A stretch of DNA of 26,493 bases from JAYEJW01 sp034716535 (GTDB taxonomy: Bacteria > Pseudomonadota > Gammaproteobacteria > Chromatiales > Chromatiaceae). Where the stretch lies: contig JAYEJW010000535.1 in assembly GCA_034716535.1 (NCBI GenBank), forward strand, positions 1-26,493. The letters run 5' to 3'. The position numbers and the translations under genes are program-made. Shown here piece by piece: positions 17,608 to 24,859 of this stretch. The notes under the pieces are model-generated. The model was not told where the DNA came from and made no database searches. It saw only the letters and a program-made list of their open reading frames with translations. Positions within the stretch are counted from its first letter, which is position 1. The number at the start of each line of letters is the position of its first letter.

Positions 17608-18348
17608 TTACCGGGTCATGACCACCTTCTGATACAGACCTCCGAAGTACGTCGTCTTCTCCAAGGCCCGGAGCGGCATGTCCTCCGGCACCCAGTCGCC
17701 GAGCGCTCTGCGCCACAGGTCGAGGGCAAAGGGCTCCAAGGTCATGAGAATCGGTCGCATAAGGTAACGAAGCGGATGCAGCGGACCGGGGCCGTGGTAG
17801 TCGACGATGACCAGCTTGCCGCCGGGCTTCACAACGCGCAAGGCTTCGCGAATGGCCCGTTTCCGAACCTCGGCCGGCAGCTCGTGAAGCAGGAAGAACA
17901 ATACGGTCTGATCGAACTCCCCATCCGCAAAGGTGAGGGCGGATGCATCCTGGTGATCCAGATGCAGATTCGGCACGCCACGTGTCTTGCGGCGGAGATT
18001 CTCCAACTGGATTGGCGCGACGTCGACGACATCCAGCCGCGCGGACGGCGTGAGCCGCTGGGCCAGCTTGAGGGAGAAATCTCCGTAGACGCAGGCTATC
18101 TGAAGCGTCCGCCCGGAAATCTCCCTCCCCATTTCATCGAGTGCGGCGTCCCTCAGGCGGGCGAAGTTGCCCCACAGGATCAGGTTGACGATCCATTGGT
18201 GCTCGAAGAATTTAACGCACTTCGGATTCAGGTAGGCCCACCAGTAATGTTTTTCCAAGTATTCGGGAATCGCTGGCTTCCTCTCGGAAGTGCCCTCGAT
18301 CGAGTGCAGGTCGGAATCGGCGAAATCGAAGATGACGGCTTTATCCAT
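17608..18348 (-). CDS. rquA: Rhodoquinone biosynthesis protein RquA
   Basis: A 246-residue SAM-dependent methyltransferase-fold protein that matches RquA as I recall it, the enzyme converting ubiquinone to rhodoquinone by replacing a methoxy with an amino group. Diagnostic stretches are YLEKHYWWAYLNP (about 30-42), HQWIVNLILWGNFARLRDAAL (about 50-70), LQIACVYGDFS (82-92) and LDVVDVAPIQLENLRRK (105-121). The glycine-rich loop of ordinary ubiquinone methyltransferases (UbiE/UbiG) is replaced by ACVYGD, which separates RquA from them. FFLLHELPAE and LRVVKPGGKLVIVDYHGPG are the later Rossmann strands. ATG at 18348 is chosen over an upstream TTG at 18384, although its Shine-Dalgarno is weak. It lies between the cytochrome c gene and korA, all on the minus strand, and opposite frdABCD. 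Confidence 0.88.
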   Translation of the reverse strand: MDKAVIFDFADSDLHSIEGTSERKPAIPEYLEKHYWWAYLNPKCVKFFEHQWIVNLILWGNFARLRDAALDEMGREISGRTLQIACVYGDFSLKLAQRLTPSARLDVVDVAPIQLENLRRKTRGVPNLHLDHQDASALTFADGEFDQTVLFFLLHELPAEVRKRAIREALRVVKPGGKLVIVDYHGPGPLHPLRYLMRPILMTLEPFALDLWRRALGDWVPEDMPLRALEKTTYFGGLYQKVVMTR

Positions 18349-18405
18349 TGTTTTCTTACTGACGTTTTTTTCAGAGGTATCCAATCAGCCAACGCGAAGG
18401 TTCAA

Positions 18406-18433
18406 GCGCGGCCCCGCAGGTAGGAGGCCGCGC
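18406..18433. terminator. GC-rich hairpin between cytochrome c gene and rquA
   Basis: A perfect 8-base stem, GCGCGGCC at 18406-18413 and GGCCGCGC at 18426-18433, with a 12-base loop. It lies just after the stop of the minus-strand cytochrome gene and before rquA. No clear T-run follows in the minus-strand direction, so a rho-independent terminator is not proven. Attenuation, or an RNA-stabilising or processing hairpin, is equally possible. Confidence 0.45.
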
Positions 18434-18486
18434 GTCGTTGTTTCGCGCCTACGTTGAACGAATGGTCTTGCTGGTGATTCGTCATC

Positions 18487-19263
18487 CTATTCGCCGTCCA
18501 CGGTTATCGTACGGCAGTAGTCTACCGATCCTTCCTCGTCTCGACGGCAGTTGCGTACGAAGTGACGGAAATCCTCGTTGCGCCAGCCTGGTGCGGCCAG
18601 TCTCGACTCGGGTGGCCGGAGTCGGGAGACATAGTCCATGACGGCCGACACGTCGTTGTCGTTCAAGCCTTGAATCTGCTTCAGCATCTCTTCGTTGGCG
18701 TTGCGCCGCTTCCCGTCGCGAATCCACTCGAATTGACGTACGAGATACTTGTAATGCTGCCCGTAAAGCAAGGGTACGCGTTTCTCCGCATCCCCCTGTC
18801 CCTCCGGGCCGTGACATTCGGTACAGAGCTTTTGGTACAGCCTTGCGCCCTTCTTCAGGTCGGTCCCGGGGCCACTGCCATTGAACTGGCTCATGGGAAG
18901 CGTTTCGATGTAAGCGGCGACATCCTCGATTTGCTCTCGGGTAAGATTCTCCAACATTGCAAACGGGAGCATCAGGGGGGTGTCGCGGTTGCGCGCGCGA
19001 ATGTCTTCCATCTGCTTGACGGCCACGCCGGCGTGCTGACCGGCGATTTGTGGATACGAGCCGTCATCCTCACCCCAGGCCTCCGGCTGATGACACACGG
19101 CGCACAGGAGGTAGACGCGCCGACCGTTCTCGAGGCTCGGCTTCAGCCCCGATGCCTCGTTTCCCCGCAGCCCGGTATCCGGGGCTGGCAGGGCAGCGCC
19201 GATATTACTGAACAGGAGGAAGAAATAGAACAAGACGGTCGTGAGAGATCTGCGAGTGCTCAT
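18487..19263 (-). CDS. Secreted dihaem cytochrome c (c4-like)
   Basis: A 258-residue periplasmic or membrane-tethered cytochrome with two haem-binding motifs, CAVCH (54-58) and CTECH (147-151), one in each of two class I domains, as in cytochrome c4. An N-terminal signal sequence MSTRRSLTTVLFYFFLLFSN is followed by Ala/Pro, consistent with export. Likely axial Met residues are Met98 or Met103 in domain one and Met193 or Met209 in domain two. A C-terminal extension of about 35 residues beyond the second domain carries two more Cys (239 and 250), not usual for c4. The open frame extends upstream to 19323, but the ATG at 19263 begins the signal peptide. It is divergent from frdA and precedes rquA. 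Confidence 0.88.
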   Translation of the reverse strand: MSTRRSLTTVLFYFFLLFSNIGAALPAPDTGLRGNEASGLKPSLENGRRVYLLCAVCHQPEAWGEDDGSYPQIAGQHAGVAVKQMEDIRARNRDTPLMLPFAMLENLTREQIEDVAAYIETLPMSQFNGSGPGTDLKKGARLYQKLCTECHGPEGQGDAEKRVPLLYGQHYKYLVRQFEWIRDGKRRNANEEMLKQIQGLNDNDVSAVMDYVSRLRPPESRLAAPGWRNEDFRHFVRNCRRDEEGSVDYCRTITVDGE

Positions 19264-19282
19264 GCGAGGATACCTTATGTCT

Positions 19283-19294
19283 GTATGTACATAC
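19283..19294. promoter_or_regulatory. Perfect 12-base palindrome, possible operator
   Basis: GTATGTACATAC is fully self-complementary and lies 20 bases upstream of the cytochrome c start codon, within its expected leader. The position suits a repressor or a DNA-binding dimer. No regulator can be named, and a palindrome of this length can arise by chance. Confidence 0.35.
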
Positions 19295-19349
19295 CGCGCC
19301 GTATTTCTCCTTCCCTGCAGCAACGTGTTTCGATATCTTGGTAACAGTT

Positions 19350-19378
19350 TTGTAACATAATTTCTATGCTAATAAAAT
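19350..19378 (+). promoter_or_regulatory. Candidate sigma70-type promoter for frdABCD-acn
   Basis: TTGTAA at 19350-19355 and TAAAAT at 19373-19378 are separated by 17 bases. They match the -35 consensus at four of six positions and the -10 consensus at five of six. It would give a leader of roughly 200 bases before frdA. AT-rich sequence makes chance matches likely. Confidence 0.35.
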
Positions 19379-19499
19379 GCGCTTACGCGAATATTATTAG
19401 AAGCTAAATTAACCAATAACTTGAATATCAGTCCGTGTATCAGGTTATCGGCATACGCGGCTGTTTGATTTTTCATAGAATTCATGTTAGGGAAATCGA

Positions 19500-19523
19500 A
19501 TGGATATTTTCTTGAGCCGATGA
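19500..19523 (+). CDS. Seven-codon leader frame upstream of frdA
   Basis: ATG at 19500 is preceded by TTAGGGAAATCGA, with AGGG eight bases away, which is the only good ribosome binding site in this leader. It encodes MDIFLSR and stops at TGA, overlapping the start of the next leader frame as ATGA. It is too short for a family match; its meaning is as a possible translational entry point. Confidence 0.3.
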   Translation: MDIFLSR

Positions 19524-19597
19524 ATCACTCTGTATCGAGAGTTCCACAACGGCTCGTATCCAATTCAACCAGCTCGGTAACTCTGTTATGGAAGTAA
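19520..19597 (+). CDS. Twenty-five-codon leader frame overlapping the frdA start
   Basis: The ATG overlaps the stop of the seven-codon frame, and the TAA lies ten bases inside frdA in another reading frame. The peptide is Ser/Thr-rich with no motif. Because frdA itself has no visible Shine-Dalgarno, reinitiation from this frame is a plausible way to translate frdA, but chance cannot be excluded. Confidence 0.3.
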   Translation: MNHSVSRVPQRLVSNSTSSVTLLWK

Positions 19598-21342
19598 TCG
19601 GTGCAGATGTCGCAATCGTAGGTGCGGGCGGCGCCGGACTGCGTGCCGCCATTGCCATTGCGCAAACCCGCCCAGAGCTCAAGGTCGCCTTGATCTCGAA
19701 GGTCTACCCCATGCGCAGCCATACGGTTGCAGCGGAGGGAGGGGCAGCCGGCGTGACAAAGCCGGAAGACTCCTTGGAGGACCACTTCCACGACACGGTT
19801 TCGGGAGGCGACTGGCTGTGCGACCAAGATGCGGTCGAGCTGTTTGTCGAGCAGGCACCGCTGGAACTGGCGCAGCTTGAGCACTGGGGCTGCCCATGGA
19901 GCCGGGAGCCGGACGGAACGGTCGCCGTGCGTCCGTTTGGCGGGATGAAGCTCGAGCGCACCTGGTTCGCCGCCGACAAGAGCGGCTTCCACATCCTGCA
20001 TACCCTGTTCCAGACCTCCCTCCGGTATCCGACCATCGCTCGATATGATGAGTTCTACGCGACGGATCTGATCGTGGAGGGTGGGCGTTGCCGGGGATTG
20101 ACAGCCATCGAGCTGCGTACGGGGCTCATGCGCCTGTTCCGGGCCAAGGCGGTGATTATCGCGACCGGCGGTGCGGGCTGGATGTTCCCCTTCACCACCA
20201 ACGGCGCCATCAAGACAGCCGACGGCATGGCCATGGCATACCGTGCCGGCGTGCCTCTCAAGGACATGGAATTCGTCCAGTACCACCCGACGGGCCTGCC
20301 GGGCACCGGGATCCTGCTGACGGAGGGATGCCGCGGGGAAGGGGGGATCCTGGTCAACAAGGACGGTTACCGTTACCTGCAGGACTACAATCTGGGTCCT
20401 CCGGATCCCTGGCCGCGAAAGAAGGCAATGGAGCTTGGGCCGCGCGATCGGCTGAGCCAGGCCTTCTGGCACGAGCAGCAGAAGGGCCGCACCGTCAGCA
20501 CGCGCTGGGGGGAGGTCGTCCACCTGGATATGCGGCACCTGGGCGAGAAGACGATCAACGAGCGGCTTCCGTTCGTTCGCGACCTGGCCAGCAGCTATGT
20601 CGGGGCGGACCCGGTGCACGAGTTGGTTCCGGTCCGGCCGGTGGTGCACTACATGATGGGCGGCATCCATACCGACATCCAGGGCGCGACCCCCCTGCCC
20701 GGACTCTACGCCGCAGGGGAATGCGCCTGTGTGAGCATTAACGGCGCCAATCGCCTCGGGTCCAACTCGTTGACCGAGCTGTTGGTCTTCGGCGGGCGGG
20801 TGGGGAGGCGCGCGGCCGAGTACGTGCGCTCCCTGTCGGAGGACGTTCCGGAAGAGACGCTGATCACGCTGGCAAAGGAGGCGCAGCAGCGGATCCTCGA
20901 TCTCTTCCTGCGGGACGAAAGCGGCGAGAGTGTCTCCGGCCTGCGCAAGGAGATGAACGACACCATGGAGGCCGGTGCCGGTATCTACCGCACGGAGGCA
21001 TCTTTACAGGAGACCTGCGACAAGCTGGCCGAGCTTCGCGGGCGCTATGCGCGCATTCATCTCGAGGACAAGAGCAATGTGTTCAACACGAGCCTGATCT
21101 ACGCACTGGAGGTGGGCTCCATGCTCGAGGCGGCCAACGCGATCGCCCATTGCGCGCTGCACCGTAAGGAGTCCCGGGGATCTCACCAGCGCCTCGACTA
21201 TCCGGACCGTGACGACCAGCAGTACCTGAGGCATTCGATGGCGTACCACAAAGGCGAGGATGCTCCCGGCATCGACTACCTGGACGTGGTGATCACGCGA
21301 TCGCCGCCCGGCGAGCGCGTCTATGGGGGAGAGGGGAAATGA
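19588..21342 (+). CDS. frdA: Fumarate reductase flavoprotein subunit FrdA
   Basis: The 584-residue catalytic subunit reduces fumarate to succinate with electrons from quinol. It is very like Escherichia coli FrdA throughout: dinucleotide fold VGAGGAGLRAA (11-21), the covalent-FAD His45 in MRSHTVAAEGG, DTVSGGDWLCDQD, the active-site block EFVQYHPTGLPGTGILLTEG followed by CRGEGG, the His in PVRPVVHYMMGG, GANRLGSNSL, and C-terminal RKESRGSHQRLDYPDRDD. The residue before GANRLGSNS is Asn instead of the common His. The start aligns with E. coli FrdA although no Shine-Dalgarno is visible. The type and the two-anchor operon favour fumarate reductase over succinate dehydrogenase, but such enzymes can run both ways. 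It overlaps frdB by four bases. Confidence 0.96.
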   Translation: MEVIGADVAIVGAGGAGLRAAIAIAQTRPELKVALISKVYPMRSHTVAAEGGAAGVTKPEDSLEDHFHDTVSGGDWLCDQDAVELFVEQAPLELAQLEHWGCPWSREPDGTVAVRPFGGMKLERTWFAADKSGFHILHTLFQTSLRYPTIARYDEFYATDLIVEGGRCRGLTAIELRTGLMRLFRAKAVIIATGGAGWMFPFTTNGAIKTADGMAMAYRAGVPLKDMEFVQYHPTGLPGTGILLTEGCRGEGGILVNKDGYRYLQDYNLGPPDPWPRKKAMELGPRDRLSQAFWHEQQKGRTVSTRWGEVVHLDMRHLGEKTINERLPFVRDLASSYVGADPVHELVPVRPVVHYMMGGIHTDIQGATPLPGLYAAGECACVSINGANRLGSNSLTELLVFGGRVGRRAAEYVRSLSEDVPEETLITLAKEAQQRILDLFLRDESGESVSGLRKEMNDTMEAGAGIYRTEASLQETCDKLAELRGRYARIHLEDKSNVFNTSLIYALEVGSMLEAANAIAHCALHRKESRGSHQRLDYPDRDDQQYLRHSMAYHKGEDAPGIDYLDVVITRSPPGERVYGGEGK

Positions 21343-22088
21343 GCTACAAGACCATCGAGCTCGAGATCCTTCGCTACAGGCCCGAGGTGGACGCCGAGCC
21401 CTGGTTCCAGACCTACAGGGTGCCGTGCGAGGAGGATTGGGTCGTCCTCGATGCCATCAATTACGTCAAGGACCACCTGGACAGCACCCTGAGTTACCGC
21501 TGGTCCTGCCATATGGCCGTGTGCGGCAGCTGCGGCGTCATGATCGACGGCGATGCCGCACTGGCGTGCAAGACCTTCGTGCGGGATCTGCCGGAGCGCA
21601 AGATCCGAATCGAGCCGCTGAAGAACTTCCCCATCGAGCGTGATCTGGTGGTGGTGATGGACGACTTCATGGAGAAGCTCGGCCGCGTCAAGCCCTACGT
21701 CATCCGTGAGAAGGACAAGCCGCTGGAGGAGGGCGAGTATCGGCAGACACCGGCCCAGCTCAAGAAGTTCAAGCAGTACACCCTGTGCATCAACTGCCTG
21801 TGCTGCTATGCGGCCTGCCCGCAATATGGGCTGATCCCGGAGTTCATTGGCCCCGCCGCTTTGGCCCTGGCGCACCGGTACAACCAGGATTCGCGTGATG
21901 AAGGGAAGCGGGAGCGCGACGAGGTCGTCACGCGCAATGAGGGTGTCTGGGACTGCTCCTTCGCGGATGCCTGCTCCGCGGTCTGCCCGAAGAAGGTGGA
22001 CCCGGCGGGCGCCATTCAGCAGATGAAGATCGCCAGCACCGTCGACTGGTATGTGGAGCGTCTCGGTCTGGGGAGGAAGAAGACATGA
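21339..22088 (+). CDS. frdB: Fumarate reductase iron-sulfur subunit FrdB
   Basis: A 249-residue subunit carrying electrons from quinol to the FrdA flavin through three clusters: a 2Fe-2S with Cys57, Cys62, Cys65 and Cys77, a 4Fe-4S with Cys150, Cys153, Cys156 and Cys160, and a 3Fe-4S with Cys206, Cys212 and Cys216. The 4Fe-4S motif reads CINCLCCYAACPQ, with an additional Cys155 beside the ligand Cys156. NFPIERDLVV, PEFIGPAALALAHRYN and KKVDPAGAIQQ are strong FrdB matches. ATGA overlaps with both frdA and frdC show a coupled operon. Confidence 0.96.
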   Translation: MSYKTIELEILRYRPEVDAEPWFQTYRVPCEEDWVVLDAINYVKDHLDSTLSYRWSCHMAVCGSCGVMIDGDAALACKTFVRDLPERKIRIEPLKNFPIERDLVVVMDDFMEKLGRVKPYVIREKDKPLEEGEYRQTPAQLKKFKQYTLCINCLCCYAACPQYGLIPEFIGPAALALAHRYNQDSRDEGKRERDEVVTRNEGVWDCSFADACSAVCPKKVDPAGAIQQMKIASTVDWYVERLGLGRKKT

Positions 22089-22477
22089 CCCCGAAACCCT
22101 ACGTCCGCGAGATTCCCCGGACCACCTGGTACCTGTCCCGTAGAGGGGACATGCTGCACATGGTCCATGAGGTATCGTCGATCTTTATCGGGATCTATTC
22201 CCTGGTTCTCCTGTGGGGAATCCAGTCGCTTGCTGAAGGTCCCGTCGCCTACCAGGCATTTCTGGACGGTCTGTCCAGCCCGTTGTTGCTCGCGTTCCAG
22301 TGGGTGACGCTTGCGTTGGTACTCTTCCACGCCCAGGCCTGGTTCGCCTTGACGCCGAAGGCCATGCCGATTCAGATCGGCGAGCAGTTCGTTCCCGACG
22401 GCCTGATCGCGGGTGCCCATTACCTCGCCTGGGGCGTCTTTTCGCTGGTCGTGCTCTATCTCGCGGGGGTGTTCTGA
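22085..22477 (+). CDS. frdC: Fumarate reductase membrane anchor FrdC
   Basis: A 130-residue anchor with three membrane helices (about 24-50, 65-87, 105-128), as usual for FrdC. It begins KPYVREIPRTTWYLSRRG, as in the FrdC family. Glu29, in HEVSSIF, appears to correspond to the quinone-site Glu29 of E. coli FrdC, judged by eye. WFALTPKAMPIQIG is the loop after helix two. No haem-ligand His pair is evident, in line with the haem-free two-anchor (type D) class. With FrdD it would bind menaquinol or, given rquA nearby, rhodoquinol. Confidence 0.93.
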   Translation: MTPKPYVREIPRTTWYLSRRGDMLHMVHEVSSIFIGIYSLVLLWGIQSLAEGPVAYQAFLDGLSSPLLLAFQWVTLALVLFHAQAWFALTPKAMPIQIGEQFVPDGLIAGAHYLAWGVFSLVVLYLAGVF

Positions 22478-22482
22478 AGATC

Positions 22483-22821
22483 GTGAAGTCCAACAAACCC
22501 CTTTTCTGGAGCCTGTTCGCCGCGGGCGGAACGGTGGCGGCCTTTGTCATGCCCGTGCTGCTGGTCATCACGTTGCTCGCCGGATACGGCATGGTCCCCG
22601 AGGCCCTGAGCTATGAGCGATTGCACGCCGTTGCTGGCGGTTGGCCGGGCAAGATCGTTTTATTCGTGATTGTTTCGCTGTCCCTGTGGCATGCGGCACA
22701 CCGCATGCGTACCGCGTTGCACGGACTCGGTCTGCGGGCGGACCGTGCTGTTGCAATTGCGGGCTACGGCATCGCCGCCCTGGGGACGGTCCTGTCCTTG
22801 CATTATCTGCTGGCGATCTAA
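22483..22821 (+). CDS. frdD: Fumarate reductase membrane anchor FrdD
   Basis: A 112-residue second anchor with three membrane helices. KPLFWSLFAAGG near the start, EALSYERLHA in the middle and LWHAAHRMRTALHGLGL before the last helix match FrdD (E. coli has FWGLFGAGG, DALSYERV and LWCGLHRMHHAMHDL). The frame is open from 22300 inside frdC, but homology begins only here. I chose GTG at 22483, five bases after the frdC stop; a CTG at 22474 is the alternative. The Shine-Dalgarno is weak, so coupling with frdC is likely. Confidence 0.92.
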   Translation: MKSNKPLFWSLFAAGGTVAAFVMPVLLVITLLAGYGMVPEALSYERLHAVAGGWPGKIVLFVIVSLSLWHAAHRMRTALHGLGLRADRAVAIAGYGIAALGTVLSLHYLLAI

Positions 22822-22855
22822 CCGACGGCATCTGAAGCGTCTTGGGAGGGTAAAC

Positions 22856-24775
22856 ATGAACCCGATGAGCCTGACAGAAAAAGTCTTCGCCGAGCACCTT
22901 GTCGGAGGAGGGAAACTACCGGAGGCGGGTGAGGTGGTCGCGCTCGAAATCGACCAGGCGTTCACCCAGGATGCCACCGGCACCATGTGCATGCTGCAGC
23001 TGGAGGCGATGGGGGTCGGTCGGGTCAAGCCCCTTTCGGTCAACTTCGTCGACCACAGCATGATGCAGGTGGGTTTCCGCAATCCAGACGATCACGCCTA
23101 TCTAGAGAGCGTCTCCCAGCGCCTCGGCATCGTCTTTTCGCCGCCGGGTACCGGCATCTGCCACTTCCTCAACATAGAGAACTTCGTCAAGCCCGGTATG
23201 ACCGGCGTCGGCGCGGACAGCCACACGGTGAATGCGGGCGGCATGGGCGCCGTTTACTTCGGCGCCGGCGGTTACGACGTGGCGCTGGCCATGGCCACCG
23301 GCGAATACAGGATTCCGATGCCGCAGGTCGTGAAGGTCCATCTTACGGGCCAGTTGTCCGAAGGCGTCATGGCCATGGACGTCATCCTGAAAATGCTCTC
23401 CATCGTCGGCGTCAAGGGAGGCAAAGGTAAGATCTTCGAGTACACCGGACCGGGGGTGGCGGGTCTTTCCCTGGCCGAGCGGGCGACCATCACCAACATG
23501 GGCGCCGAAATGGGGGCCTCCACCTCCATCTTTCCCAGCGATGAGCGGACAAGGGAGTATCTGGAAAGCCGTGGCCGCGGTGAAGACTACAAACCCATGG
23601 CGGCCGACGAGAGTGCCGCCTATGCAGACGAAATCGCCATCGATCTCTCCGCGCTGGAGCCCCTGATCGCCATTTACCCGTCCCCCGGCAACGTGGAGTC
23701 GGTTTCAGAGCATGCCGGCACGAAAATCGACCAAGTCTGCGTGGGTAGCTGTACCAACAGCTCCTTCGAGAACATCGCCAGCTTCGCCGAGTTGCTGAAA
23801 GGGGAAAGAGTGGTGGTCGATACGCTGCTCTATCCGGGCTCCCGGGCCGTGGCCATGCAGCTCGCCAATTCGGGTTACCTGGCATCCTTGTGGCAATCCG
23901 GCGTCCGTGTGATGGAGAACGGATGCGGGGCCTGTATCGGTCAGGGCGGCTCACCTGTGAGCAAAGGGCTCAGTCTGCGTACCTTCAACCGCAATTTCCC
24001 GAAACGCTCCGGCACGGCAGACGCCGAGGTGCATCTGGTGAGCCCTTTGGTGGCCGCGGCCAGCGCCCTCACCGGTAAGATCACCCTGCCCGAGCAGAGC
24101 GTCGCAATCCGGCCCAACGCCCAGGTCGACGACACAGACTCCTTCATCATGCCCTTGCCCCAGGAGCAAGCGGAGAAGACGGAGGTAGTGCGCGGCCCGA
24201 ACATCATGGCACTGCCCGATTTCGACGCCCTCCCGGACAGGCTGGTCGGCGAGGTGATGCTCAAGCTGGGTGACAATATCAGCACCGACGATATCCAGCC
24301 GGCCGGCATCTATCTGCCGCTGCGCTCCAACGTCAAGGAGTACGCGATGCAGGCCACCTTCAATCAGATCGACAAGACCTTCGCCGAGCGTTGTGTCGCA
24401 CTGCGCGACGCCGGCGGTCACGGCTTCCTGGTGGGGGGCGAGAACTACGGTCAGGGCAGCTCCCGCGAGCACGCCGCATTGTGCCCGCGCTGGCTCGGTA
24501 TCCGCGCCGTCGTGGTGGCGCAGTTCGCTCGTATTCACGTCGCCAACCTGGTCAATTTTGGCATCGTGCCGCTCACCTTCGAGAACATGGACGACTATGA
24601 CAAAGTGAACCAGGGCGACAAGGTTTCGATCGATGTCTCCGACCTTGAAGGCAACCTCTTCCTGGAGGTGGACGGCAAAAGGATCCCGCTGCAGCCTGCC
24701 TTCGAGCCGAACGATGCCGCCATCCTAAAGGCCGGCGGTGCTCTGCCCCACTTCAAGGCAAACTACAAGGGGTGA
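22856..24775 (+). CDS. acn: Aconitate hydratase, short (about 640-residue) type
   Basis: Interconverts citrate and isocitrate with a labile 4Fe-4S cluster. The 639 residues show the N-terminal TQDATGTMCMLQLEAMG, GADSHTVNAGGMGA, TITNMGAEMGASTSIFPSDE, the cluster ligand Cys299 in GSCTNSS, Cys357 and Cys360 in NGCGACIGQGG, and RTFNRNFPKRSG. The C-terminal swivel domain has GDNISTDDIQPAG and GENYGQGSSREHAA. It is much shorter than AcnA (about 890) or AcnB (about 865) of most gammaproteobacteria and resembles the mitochondrial-like short form found in many anaerobes. The frame extends upstream to 22670 inside frdD, but GGGAGGG five bases before ATG 22856 sets the start. It follows frdD by 34 bases and is probably in the same operon. 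Confidence 0.95.
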   Translation: MNPMSLTEKVFAEHLVGGGKLPEAGEVVALEIDQAFTQDATGTMCMLQLEAMGVGRVKPLSVNFVDHSMMQVGFRNPDDHAYLESVSQRLGIVFSPPGTGICHFLNIENFVKPGMTGVGADSHTVNAGGMGAVYFGAGGYDVALAMATGEYRIPMPQVVKVHLTGQLSEGVMAMDVILKMLSIVGVKGGKGKIFEYTGPGVAGLSLAERATITNMGAEMGASTSIFPSDERTREYLESRGRGEDYKPMAADESAAYADEIAIDLSALEPLIAIYPSPGNVESVSEHAGTKIDQVCVGSCTNSSFENIASFAELLKGERVVVDTLLYPGSRAVAMQLANSGYLASLWQSGVRVMENGCGACIGQGGSPVSKGLSLRTFNRNFPKRSGTADAEVHLVSPLVAAASALTGKITLPEQSVAIRPNAQVDDTDSFIMPLPQEQAEKTEVVRGPNIMALPDFDALPDRLVGEVMLKLGDNISTDDIQPAGIYLPLRSNVKEYAMQATFNQIDKTFAERCVALRDAGGHGFLVGGENYGQGSSREHAALCPRWLGIRAVVVAQFARIHVANLVNFGIVPLTFENMDDYDKVNQGDKVSIDVSDLEGNLFLEVDGKRIPLQPAFEPNDAAILKAGGALPHFKANYKG

Positions 24776-24859
24776 GTCGCAGACAAGCGTCAGGTGGGCA
24801 CGCGCAACTCTCTGCCAACGCTCATTTGCGCGGCCGCTCGGAAAAGAAGATAGCGCGGC

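Larger units (their letters stand above)
19264..19587. promoter_or_regulatory. AT-rich divergent control region between the cytochrome c gene and frdA
   Basis: A 324-base non-coding gap, clearly AT-richer than both flanks and the only long gap in the window. It must hold promoters for the frd-acn operon and for the cytochrome-rquA side. Visible elements are a 12-base palindrome near the cytochrome start, a sigma70-like pair at 19350-19378, the direct repeat TATCAG-N6-TATCAG at 19426-19443, and two short leader frames at 19500-19597. I found no convincing TTGAT-N4-ATCAA site for FNR. Confidence 0.7.

Noticed and set aside
17608..18348. Calling the methyltransferase UbiE or UbiG
   Set aside because: It lacks their glycine-rich SAM motif and carries RquA-specific stretches (ACVYGD, DVAPIQL, HYWWAY).
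16542..18423. Plus-strand open frames at 16542-17525 and 17179-18423
   Set aside because: Antisense to korA and rquA, Val/Gly/Arg/Asp-rich shadows with no domain.
19420..19450. FNR-type site near TTGAATATCAG
   Set aside because: It does not keep the TTGAT-N4-ATCAA symmetry; only a TATCAG-N6-TATCAG direct repeat is visible.
22300..22482. Longer FrdD with about 60 more residues
   Set aside because: The extension overlaps frdC in another frame and has no similarity to FrdD; homology begins at about 22483.
19588..22821. Calling the operon succinate dehydrogenase sdhCDAB
   Set aside because: Gene order A-B-C-D, haem-free anchors and FrdC/FrdD motifs fit fumarate reductase; sdh normally has C-D-A-B with haem His residues.
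22670..22855. Longer aconitase starting inside frdD
   Set aside because: The extension is out-of-frame frdD sequence; a strong GGGAGGG precedes ATG 22856, where homology begins.
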